Position numbers and translations under genes: made by a program. From NCBI GenBank assembly GCA_012861695.1, contig JAAOOA010000056.1, positions 4,313,760 to 4,377,759 of the forward strand: a stretch of 64,000 bases of DNA. Reading direction: 5' to 3'. A model generated the notes under the pieces. That model was not told where the DNA came from. It worked only from the letters and a program-made list of their open reading frames with translations, and ran no database searches. Positions 10,525 through 21,800 of this stretch are shown piece after piece (within the stretch, counting starts at the first letter, position 1; every line of letters starts with the position of its first letter). The stretch is from Trematomus loennbergii (Eukaryota > Chordata > Actinopteri > Perciformes > Nototheniidae).

Positions 10525-11774
10525 AACTGCTGAATGTCCCTTGTTTCCGGATGGAAGGTTTGCTGGACGTCTCTCCAACCTCTTGCAGCTGAAGAAATGC
10601 ACTTTGTTAGTGCATGTAGAGGAAGAGAGGGGCTACAGCCTCTGGTTCAGTGTAGATAAGACAAATAAGATTGAGAAAATATTTCGCCTGAATCTGCACT
10701 GATGTTTTTTTACAGTTTGCTGCAAAATTGCAGACAGTGCAGAAGGTGTCTGAGCCTGTTTCCATATGGTGCTTATTAACTGGAAATGCGCAGGTGATAT
10801 TTTGGTGTTTGACCGGCCCCAGCTCCCTCCTCGAGAGCTGGGCCTTGTAAAAATTGACAATGGAAATCATGTCCTCCTCAGCCCCCCTCTGCCAGGCAGG
10901 CTGCTCTGAAGCATTCCCCTGCAGAAACGCTCCATTCACTTCTCACAGTTTGTTTTCCGAATCTCTTAACCACCCAAGCAGATGTGTGACCGAATCCCAA
11001 ATAAACATAGCATCTGCAACAGAGGGACGTATCTAGGACACAATGTTGTCCTGTCTGTGGGGAACAAGGCAAAACAGATTCTTCTGTGCAGCTGCAGCTG
11101 GCGGTCACATGGCCTCCAGCGGTGCAGAGCAGGAGGCTCCACACCGGCCTACAGGTTATTAAATGCCGATTTACTGTAATAAATGCACTATTTGCCATTT
11201 GATTTGAACTGTTTAACAAATAAGCCAAGAGGCAGCATTATAACATTCGTGTTTGTATAATGGCTACTCAATTTATCCTGGATTCCTTTGGAGCTAAGAC
11301 ATTAGCGCTATACTGTGTGTCTACAATATTCATTTAACTACATGAACAGAGGGGGACGTTTGTCAGGAAGTTCAGCATCAGATGTGGACGAAAGTTATGA
11401 AGACACTGTAATAAAGCATGTCCCCTGCCGCCTTTTCTGATGTAATCTTAACAACCAAACTATAGTAACCCCCTTTGAGTGTTGCCATGAGTTGTCATGT
11501 TTACTATTAGCCCTGATCTGCCACCATTAAATGTACTTTCTAATTCTCAAAGTACACACAAAGCACACAGGCTGCTGTATATACCATGCATGTATGATTT
11601 TCAAAAGGTATAGCAAACATTATGGTTTGAGTTTAAATGTAAACTTTGCTAAGGTAAGGTTACCTTTGAAGTCCTCTGGATGTATAGTTAGTTATGACTG
11701 TGACAACCATGATCCTGTTCAAAAATGATTATTGGTTGGTGAACAAACTGCAACCCGTTCTACAGTATACAGAA
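10525..11774. other. Unassigned intergenic DNA
   Basis: Short frames on both strands show no recognisable domain, splice context or conserved motif. Nothing further is supported. Confidence 0.3.
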
Positions 11775-12268
11775 CATTTAAAGGTCACCTAATATGCTAT
11801 ATTTGAACAATATATTATAGGGCCATATCTATAAAGAACATGTCTCTGAAGTGTTTTGCTCAAAATACCAGAAACATCAGCCATTCTCATACCGCTCTAT
11901 TTCAGCCCTGTTACAAATGTGCTGATTCTGGGTGTGGCCCTTTAAGAGGGAATTTCTCTCCAACACACTAGTTACTCTCGGAACACAGTGACATCACTAT
12001 GTTACACTTGCGCTTCTATTGGCTAGCGCTCCAACACATTGTAGGTGACATACTACGGGGCATGACGTTTCCGACACATCTCTAAGTTGTTGACTAATCA
12101 CAACAGAGCCGGCCAGCTAACCAATCAGAGCAGACTAGGCTCTGGTTTCAGACAGAGGGGGAAAAGAGGTGTTGCAGCACAGGCAGTATGAGAACAATAA
12201 AGAGCTTTTTGAACATTAAAGCATGGAGCAAAAATAAACATGAAGCACACTATATCCTCTTTTAAAGT
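11775..12268 (+). repeat. Dispersed MITE-like element
   Basis: Starts TTAAAGGTCACCTAATATGC and ends CTATATCCTCTTTTAAAG. The interior (CTAACCAATCAGAGCAGACT, CGCTCCAACACATTGTA) occurs in reverse at 23998-24400. It is a common fish-type non-coding family of about 490 bp. Confidence 0.55.
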
Positions 12269-13739
12269 TATTGTAACATTGTTATCCTGCTGAAAATCCC
12301 TATTTAAAAAAAATGGTACCAGTGATAGGATGACTTATTTTTCTGTATCCTTATTACGCAATTCCATTGTACATATTTGTTACTCCTAAGGCCTGATAAT
12401 AATGTAGTTTGGCCCCTTGCCCTTCTTTACTGTAAGCAACCATGTTAAGATGTTAGTGTTTAATCTCTGCCTAGGGTTCTGGGAATCTGCTCCACACAGT
12501 AATTATCTGACAGTGTTTGACTGTCAAGACATTTTGTTCGAACTCGAATCAAACAGCAGGAGCCGACTGTTGCATGAAGAGTCTGTCAGGAGAGATTTCT
12601 GGAACCCAGACTAATGGAATTCTTTTAGAGCTTGTTCCTTTTGTGCTTATTCAATGGATGAGAGATGGGGCTTGAACTATAAAGTTGAGTTGAAGTATGA
12701 AAAGTGTTTTAAAAAATGTTAAAGCAATTACACATAGAAGTGTTTCTCATCACTTCATGAAACAAACAAACCAGGGATCCTGTCATGTCACACAGCCTCT
12801 ATTCTACAGTCCTCAATGTTAAGCCTTTTAGACCCCGACATGCACTGAAAACATGGTGTCTGCTGTGGGCTGGACTCAACAACAATTAAGTGGGACACAG
12901 CAGGAAACCACACGTGGACCATTACACAAGTGACCAGCATGCAAGTGATTTACAGTTTGCTTTGTGGGAGTCTCTTTATTAGAGAGACTATTCAATGAAA
13001 ACAGTTCAGAGTGGGGTGTGTGGATTATCCACAGCAACATGGACATTGTGAACTTTTCCAGTTCCTTTAGGCACTATTTACATCCATTTTTTGGCGATGG
13101 AGGCAGATAAAAATGCACAGCAATAGATAGATGGAAATGAAGAGAAAGTGAGAAAATATGTATTTTTCAAATTAAAACCTTTACTATTTAATTTAGTCAA
13201 AATCACAAACAAATCTCATGATAACTAACCATACAAACGGGTTGCTACCAATTCCGCTATTCGAGTTTTTCTCCAGTTACACTCCAGCATTACATTAACA
13301 TGGCTAACTGATATCTGATCTATTGTAATTGGCTCTATCGGTCCATGTCCAGCTCTCTTTAATCAATAATACCCTGATATTGGGTTATTCATCTGCTTAT
13401 TTTAAACAACAAACACTAAAATAATCAAATCTTGACTTTTGTTCCCACAGAAGAATTCAGGGCTACTTTCAAGATGCCTTTGTGTGAACAGTTGTATCGT
13501 GTAGTTTCCTGCTGAACCGTGAACTTCAGGAGAAACCAGCAAGATTTCACTGGGAGAATCTATAAAAGTGAGGTAAGACAGTTTTGCATTGCATTGACAG
13601 TATTGATGTATTACATGTCCGATATATGTAATGTAAAGTGCTTTAAGCACTTGTAAAAGCACTAAATAAATGAAATTAATTTTTATTGTGTTGTACCTTG
13701 GAAGATCAAACTGTCACAGGGAGTGTGCCAGGGGTTGAA
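12269..13739. other. Unassigned intergenic DNA
   Basis: Mostly AT-rich. No exon or repeat boundary was recognised. Confidence 0.3.
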
Positions 13740-13960
13740 GCAACCCAAAATGGCTCAAAAGTTGCTTTAAAATGTTTTAGAGAGCTCAAATGTACGGTGG
13801 CCGACAGGTGCAAACGCGCTACAACGCCCCAAAACATTTCCATTAGGGGATGTAGTTTCAAAAATGATGCAATTATAAAAACAAGAATGTGCCAAAAAAC
13901 ATGCAAATGAAGAAACTTCTTCACCAACTTGACAACACATGACCCAACAATTGTTTTTCA
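13740..13960 (-). repeat. Single-copy-orientation relative of the 16.3-18.2 kb palindrome family
   Basis: Shares GAGAGCTCAAATGTACGGTGG, ACGCGCTACAACG, CATTTCCATTAGG and GCAAATGAAGAAAC blocks with the palindrome arms and centre, so the palindrome is built from a dispersed repeat. Confidence 0.55.
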
Positions 13961-14584
13961 CAATGACTACTATCCATTACCAAGTAAGATCACTTGAATA
14001 TCCCTTATTAAGATCATTAGGGCCTACAGGTCTAAAGTTGTTGTCGGTGTTAAGGAATAATTCTTCTAGATATCTAACCTTTTGCTCTGTGACGTGTTGT
14101 CTCCTTTAAGGAAAGGCCTTGGTGCCATATGTGTTGTTGTCACCAGTGTGTGACTGGTCAACTTGACTGGCACGAAGGGTAATTGTTGTGGGAACACTGA
14201 GGCACTTCTTTATCGGTGTTTGTGGGCTCTAGGATGTGAAATCCTTGAGGCCATGAGCGTCGGACGCAGGTGATTCAGTGTTTAGTCTACTCCTTCAGAG
14301 ATGTTGATTTCTCTCTGTGAACCCGTTAAAAGGTCTAGCATAGAGAGAGGTTCTTCAGAATTGACGTGGCAACTCTACCGTGTGGTCAGAACCTCTGACT
14401 CTTTGATTTGTGATGTGAATCCTCCGGCCGAATACTCTGAATAAACCCATCAGTGTTTGACATCAAAGCTCCAACTCTCACCGTGTCTCCTTCCTGAGTC
14501 GGTGACTCCATGCATTACTACACAGAAGTTTCCTCCACAGTCGGCATGGTTAAGGGAAAACGCAAGTACCCATGCTCTCGGGGC
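13961..14584. other. Unassigned intergenic DNA
   Basis: No supported gene or repeat. Confidence 0.3.
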
Positions 14585-15125
14585 TTATGGCGCTTTTCCA
14601 CTAGGGGTAGTTCCGGGTCAGGGCTACTTTTTCACCTTTTTTCTGGCCCTCCAAAATCGAGGTTCTTACCGGGCCAACAACCGGGCTGAATATGCTAAAC
14701 TAGTGACGTAAACACTCTCGACTGCTGAATGGTCAGAGAGAATTGCTGGCAAGGGGGCTACAACTACAACAAAATGAACATATTTTACCGTGATTTAATT
14801 GTAATACACGTTTCAAAATTATGCCGAAGTAACAACATATTGATACCGGTCTTCAGACAAGATGGCAGGTGAAAAATCTTTTAAAATGCGTGTTTTCTGA
14901 ATGGAGATCGGATCGATCAGGCTAAGCTAACGTTGTATATGCTCCGTCCACACTCACAACAACGGCCTACAGACATAAATAAACCAGCAACTGTATTCGC
15001 CATGACACAGACAGTCTGTGGTTTGTACTTGTTTAACTTTTGTCTAGTTTCTGAACAGATATGAGGAGCTGTGAGCTCTGAATGCTAACAGCTAATATAT
15101 CCATGGTTTGAAGAGGTGAAGGCAA
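14585..15125 (-). repeat. Repeat sharing its core with the Harbinger-like MITE at 25.5 kb
   Basis: From about 14740 to 15060 the reverse complement matches 25745-26105 (shared runs include TTAATTGTAATACACGTTTC and CATATACAACGTTAGCTTAG, read in opposite senses). The left end here (GGCGCTTTTCCACTAGGGG) differs from the 25.5-kb termini, so the same core is carried with different ends. Confidence 0.6.
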
Positions 15126-15477
15126 TTCTGAACTTCAACCCACTTGGATACATCTTTGGACGTATCGGACAGTGACCCAGTAATTCCCAATCGTTGTAGC
15201 TGACCCCCTGGGCAAACTAGAAAAATGGCCTTCCATCACTTCAAACATGACAAAAATGGAGAGGGGAGAACCCACATTTAAATTGCATTTAAATAACCAC
15301 GTTAGTAGTTTATACTTGTTAGCTGTACTGTTCTTTTTACATTAGTGCTGAAGTTATTTGTACATTCTTATGCTCAAAGTAGTTGTGTTTGAAGATAAGT
15401 GCATTTACTTGAATATAATTATTGTGATAAGAACTATGATGTCATGACTTGTTGAGGTTTGTTAAATAAAATATTAA

Positions 15478-15836
15478 AGGTAGGGTAGGTAATTCACTTC
15501 AGAAACACTTGTTATATTCCATGGAATGCTCTTAACATTCTGATAGCAATGAATACATGAAATGCTTTGACAATAAATATATACAAATATTTCATCTGTG
15601 GAAGCCGTGGCGCTGTAAAAAGCAAGTCCAATTATCTGCCTCGGCCGGCTAAAATAATTGGATGGCCTACCTACCTGTCAGCCTTCCATCTCGTGCACAA
15701 ACTTATCTCGTGCCCTCATTGGTCATGTGCGTGTTCGTGTTTGTTGGAGGAGGAGGGGCTCTGTAAGGAAGTCTGAAGGAAGGGGCAGATTTTTTTCGGT
15801 TGTGTACTTTCAAATTCTAGCGCGCTCGAGCTACCT
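15478..15836 (+). mobile_element. TTAA-target MITE, diverged copy
   Basis: TTAA precedes AGGTAGGGTAGGTAA at the left and follows CTACCT at the right (TTAA at 15474-15477 and 15837-15840). Interior matches the 22577-22957 copy through CCGGCTAAAATAATTGGATG and the TCATTGGTCATGTGCG block. Confidence 0.75.
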
Positions 15837-16274
15837 TTAAAGGTGTAAATGTAAATTCAATATTTGCCGCCAAATAATTTGCAAAATATTATGATTTGTG
15901 TGGAAACATTTTCATTATTAAGATTCTTTTTTATTTTAACCTCTTTTCCTTTCTCTTTCTTGATCCTCCTAAGCAACGGTCATTACAGTCCTTGACAGCG
16001 GTCTGTTCTACTGGATTTACAACGTGTCACATGTTCTGAATTGAACTTTATTTAGCCTCTGTATTGTTTATGGTGGGCCACGAAATAAAATGTGATTCTT
16101 AAGTGGGCCCTGAGTTGAAAAAGGTTGGTAACCGCTGAATTAGACTTTATGATATATTTGCACAAGATATACTTAGATGCTACCTTTACCAGAATAGGTA
16201 TTATCTAAAAGGAGCTCTAGATAGGCTGTTTACAATTCCAAATCCAGGTTATACAGTAAGGTGTCTCTGAAGGA

Positions 16275-18187
16275 AATGATGAGGCTTTATAATTTGACCT
16301 TTGGTACACTCAGTGTTGGCAGCGGAGTTACTGTACCATATAATGTGCTGGCCTGGCCATGAAAAGCAGTGATATTGACGGTCAATTATTAATCGGCAAA
16401 TGCAATTATATTTGTATCGGTACGGTGGCCATAACGTGAAAAAATATCAGCCAAAACACTTCCATTAGGAGAAATGCACAATGGAAATAAAAAGCAAAAA
16501 ATAAAATAAAAACACAAATGTGCCAAAACACAAGAAGAAACATCCTCACCAACGCATGTTTTCATGACGTTGATGTTTCTTCATTTGCATGTGTTTTGGC
16601 ACATTTGTGTTTTAATAATTGTCATTATTGAAACTACAGCGCGTTTCTCCTAATGGAAGTGTTTTTGGACCGTTGTAGCGCGTATTTGAATAGTATTTCA
16701 GGTCAAAATTTGAATTTAAAAAGTAGCTAGTAAATAAATCTGTAAAAAAAGTACAAAATGTACCTCCAAAATGTATTAGAGTATAAGTATAGAGTAGTAA
16801 AAAATGTTAATCCTCGGGTTATAGTTTCTCTTTTAACTTGCAATAACCCTGAAACCTGTACTCACTTTCTAACTCACTGCATTTACATTTTAATTAAAAA
16901 CTGCTACTACTTTGAACACTTTTTCATGTATATTCAGGTGTAGGTTAGGGTTATGGTTATTTTATTATTGTGTATTCTAATCTTTCTGCATAATTTAATA
17001 GTATGTTTTTTTTCATTTATATTGTGTACACAAGTGTACACCATTGTGACGGCAGGACATTGAAGATAACTATGTGAATGTTTAACTGATTACAGAATTG
17101 TATGGTGTTCAATTATAGTTGGGTAATAGTTAATTTAAATGACATTATAAAACCGTTGCTCAAGAGTTGTTTTTAAATGTTTCAATAATGACAATTATTA
17201 AAACACAAATTTGCCAAAACACATGCAAATGAAGAAACATCAACGTCATGAAAACATGCGTTGGTGAGGATGTTTCTTCATGTGTTTTGGCACATTTGTG
17301 TTTTAATAATTGTCATTATTGAAACTACAGCGCTGTCGGCCACCGTATATTTGAGCTCTTTTAAACATTTAAAAACAACTCTTGAGCAACGGTTTTATAA
17401 TGTCATTTAAATTAACTATTACCCAACTATAATTGAACACCATACAATTCTGTAATCAGTTAAACATTCACATAGTTATCTTCAATGTCCTGCCGTCACA
17501 ATGGTGTACACTTGTGTACACAATATAAATGAAAAAAAACATACTATTAAATTATGCAGAAAGATTAGAATACACAATAATAAAATAACCATAACCCTAA
17601 CCTACACCTGAATATACATGAAAAAGTGTTCAAAGTAGTAGCAGTTTTTTAATTAAAATGTAAATGCAGTGAGTTAGAAAGTGAGTACAGGTTTCAGGGT
17701 TATTGCAAGTTAAAAGAGAAACTATAACCCGAGGATTAACATTTTTTACTACTCTATACTTATACTCTAATACATTTTGGAGGTACATTTTGTACTTTTT
17801 TTACAGATTTATTTACTAGCTACTTTTTAAATTCAAATTTTGACCTGAAATACTATTCAAATACGCGCTACAACGGTCCAAAAACACTTCCATTAGGAGA
17901 AACGCGCTGTAGTTTCAATAATGACAATTATTAAAACACAAATGTGCCAAACACATGCAAATGAAGAAACATCAACGTCATGAAAACATGCGTTGGTGAG
18001 GATGTTTCTTCTTGTGTTTTGGCACATTTGTGTTTTTATTTTATTTTTTGCTTTTTATTTCCATCGTGCATTTCTCCTAATGGAAGTGTTTTGGCTGATA
18101 TTTTTTCACGTTATGGCCACCGTACCAGTAACTCCGCTGCCAACACTGAGTCAAAGGTCAAATTATAAAGCCTCATCATTTTATACT
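16275..18187. repeat. Large near-perfect palindrome (inverted repeat)
   Basis: Arms 16421-17230 and about 17290-18124 are reverse complements over roughly 800 bases around a short centre near 17255-17275. Beyond them, 16275-16340 pairs with 18125-18187, the left arm carrying about 80 unpaired bases. A 45-base block near 17330-17375 is present only in the right arm. After 18187 a segment repeats 17750-17865 directly. No coding frame. It lies 430 bases upstream of the slc6a20 TATA box. Confidence 0.85.
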
Positions 18188-18620
18188 ACTCTATACTTAT
18201 ACTCTAATACATTTTGGAGGTACATTTTGTACTTTTTTTACAGATTTATTTACTAGCTACTTTTTAAATTCAAATGTTGACCTGAAATACTATTAAAATA
18301 CGATTATTTAGAGACTAAATCATCCAACATTATTATTAAGTAACTACAACCATTAGTAAGTTCAAAGAAAACTAAGTTGCAGCAATTCTACTAAGAGGTT
18401 ATTCGTTCATAAATATTTCACATTTCTAGCTTCTTAAATGTGAGCATTTGCTTTTGCATTAAAATATTTTTCAATATTTTTCAATATTTAGCTAGAACTA
18501 CAAGAAGCTGAAGTCAAAGGCTCATGCGAGGAGAAGTTATGCAATAAAACAAAAGCTAAGAAATGCCCGCATTAAGACCCTCCTCCTCCTGAGAGGAACC
18601 ACATTACAATCACAGAGAGG

Positions 18621-18627
18621 TTATAAA
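18621..18627 (+). promoter_or_regulatory. slc6a20: Candidate TATA box of slc6a20
   Basis: TTATAAA lies in CAGAGAGGTTATAAAGCGTC, followed by GC-richer sequence and the ATG at 18740. Transcription would start near 18650, giving a 5' UTR of about 90 bases. Inferred from position only. Confidence 0.45.
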
Positions 18628-18739
18628 GCGTCGGCAGCGCGCACGGTCACAGCAGCCTGCTCTCCAGCGCACACTCATCCACCTGTTGTTTGTTGTTCCA
18701 TTGACTCCGGACCACCGAACCTACTTACAGGACGCAAAC

Positions 18740-18862
18740 ATGGGACAAGACGCGAGACCCAACTGGGATAACCCCTTACAGTTTATTTTGGCATGTGTAT
18801 CCTATGCAGTCGACTTGGGAACGTGTGGAGGTTTCCATACCTCTGTCAAATGCACGGTGGAG
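18740..18862 (+). CDS. slc6a20: slc6a20 exon 1 (N-terminus and TM1), frameshifted
   Basis: ATG at 18740 is followed by [19 protein letters not shown], the family N-terminus. The expected [11 protein letters not shown] motif, which forms the unwound TM1 substrate and sodium site, is visible only if one base is added in the A run at 18820-18821. The first Gly codon is GAC (Asp). Without the missing base the exon ends on a whole codon; with it, it ends in phase 1, the phase conserved at this junction. Confidence 0.82.
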
Positions 18863-21800
18863 GTAAGTCATTCATTCACTACTGTGGACCGCTTTACAAG
18901 TTATTATACCACTAGTTATCACTAGTTCATTTTTAACCAGGACTCTGCCTTCTACCCTTCAAACCTTTAAGTCCCGCCTGAAGACCCACCTCTTTTCCCT
19001 CGCTTTTGAGTCAGTTTGAGCTATGTTTAATCGATTGTTATGCTTTTATTGTCTGTCCATAGCCTTTATGTGCCTTTTATCTATTCTTATGTGTGCCTTT
19101 TATCTATTATTGTAATATTATATTTTATTATAATATGTTTGCTGTGAAGCACTTCGGTAAACCCTCTGTTTTTAATATGTGCTATATAAATAAAGTGGAT
19201 TGGATTGGATTCTAATAGCGATCTAAGAGGCTTGAGCAGTGACCTATAGACATAGTGACATTTTTAGCAAGGTTTATTTATTGAGACTGGGTCTGAATAA
19301 CATAATACTAGTTTAACAGGGTTGTGCCAGTGTACATGCTGTATGCTTTACCCTCTTACATTTTGTGTAAAATCCGCAGAGGTGGGAGAAGTACCAGAGT
19401 GTAATACTGTGCTACGTACAATTGAAGTATTACCAGGGCCGGCCCTAGACATTTGGGGGCCCTAAGCAAGCTTTGGCTTGGGGCCACTCTAGCGCGTTCT
19501 CACTTCACAGAACCAACTTTTGTCTTATGATGTTAGCATAAGCACACATATTGTATAAATAAGCATGTAAACACCGTGGACCTAACATCCTCTAGGGGGG
19601 TCCTCACCTCCTCTAGGGGGGTCCGGGGCATGCTCCCCCGGGAAGATTTTTTTTAAATATTGAAGTTAAAAGCATCAATCTGGTGCACTTTGAGAGCAAA
19701 ATGAAGAGATCTATGGATACATCTCTCAACACCCATATGAAACAGAACTGTAAACAGATTTTTCTTTATGGATATTTTACAAATCACTCCCCTTTTAAAC
19801 TGTATTCTTGTTTTGTCATATAGTATTTCATAACTGTTTTTCATTTATTCTCTCTGGCTGTCCATCTCATAATGTTCACATAAAAACTAGCTCTTAATAG
19901 AATATCATTCAGAAGAATTATAATTTCATGCAAAAATCTGTCACAAAAAGAGGTTGCACATTTACATTCAGGTGTTGTTATGGCAACGTCAGTGGCCAAA
20001 CAGCCACATTTACTGCTGCAAATACGCAAATACGTTCAATCATGCTGTCGACACGTAAAGCAGTGGCAACTATGCCACCATTTCAGCTGACTTTTTCTCA
20101 GAAATACTGTCACATAACATCCATATATTTCAGTGCTAGGTTGATGCTTAGCTAAGCTAACTATGAAACACTTTAACTGACAGGACTCAGGATCAACTGT
20201 GTACTGTAAGGTAGCTTCTAGCTTCATGTCAAAAAGTAAGTCAACATTTCCCAGAGAGCTTTGAAATCACCAGGTAACGCTAAAAAACATTACATTTAGA
20301 TTGTATGACAAAGTGTTTATTTAATATATCTGGCTAGCTATAGCTACTTGCTAACGGTTTAGCTTACCCCCGCGATTCAAAGTAACGTCAACGTAGCTGT
20401 AATTTCTCCTGGCTCAAGTGCTGGCTCTGGGTTGTTGTGTGAACCACCACTTGAGAATTGTCATCGTTTTTAAGAACAAATGTTCTTATGTCCATCTTCA
20501 AAAACTCTGAGTCTGAGACTGACAGTTTATTTTAAACATTGTTACAGCTCACAGGATAGGTACCTGTCAGCCAATAAGACAGATGTTTATTTCCATTCAA
20601 CTCTCTGGTTGGTCTGGTGCCTTGCCTCTGTTGCATTCACTGAACACGGGAAATTACAATCCTGCCGTCCTCTCTAGTGTCATGATGAGGTTCAGGTAAA
20701 GCACGGTTAATGTATTATATGATTGACTCAATAATATAATACATGACTTTGAGAGTAGGCAATCTAGGCATATTAACAAAATTAATTAAACATACTTATC
20801 ACGGCGACGGTGTACTGAGATAAAAAACGGTGTACTGAGATAAAAAAAAAAAAATTCAATTTTTGCTAGGGGGCCCTTAGTGGCTGCGGGGCCCTAAGTG
20901 GCCGCTTATGTCGCTTAATGGGTCGGGCCGGCTCTGAGTATTAGCATCAACATACTGTAATCAAGTACTGTAATATTCCTTTATGTCCAAAAGTAAAAGT
21001 AGTCATTGTGCAGATTGATCCATCTCAGAATAATATATATGATATGTTTTATAATGATTGATCACTAAAGTGTTATCAAAGCTGGTAAAGGTGCAGCTAG
21101 TTTGAATGACTTTGTATACTGCAGGGTAGCTTGTGAATTTACTCCAGGTGGAACTAAAGTCTGATTTAACACTTGATTATATTTCACATCATTCATTCAC
21201 ATCTGTAAAGTAACTAAAGGTATTAAAAAAATGTGGTGGAGTAAAAGTACACAATTTACCTTTACAGTAAAAAGTAACATAACAAGAGAAATACTCAAGT
21301 AAAGTACAAGTATCTCCAAATTGTATAAATCTACTCAGTTGACTTTACCCCACTGAAGAAGTAGAAGAAATGTCTCAGATCATTGACCTTGTTACTAATA
21401 AAACCTATTCATGGTGTTACTTAAATAAAAGTACTTACGTTTAGCGTAAACTGAACGTACTGAAAGGTGAAGCTAACTAATGAATTATCTCTACTTCCAG
21501 ATCCATATTAGCACATTAATATTCATTAGTTTATTTAAATGCAGTATTGATAACATGAAGCTGCTTAGTAACTAAAGCTGTCACATAAATGTAGTGGAGT
21601 AAGAAGTACAGTATTTGCTTCAAAATTGTAGTCAAGTAAAAAAACGAATCAAATCAAAATACTGAAATACAACTACTTCAAACAGTACTTGAGTAAATGT
21701 ACTTAAAGGTAGGGTAGGTAAGTTTGAGAAACCGGCTCGATATCGCTAGAATTAGAAAATACACAACCGGAGAAAATCTGCCACTTCCTTATAGAGACCC

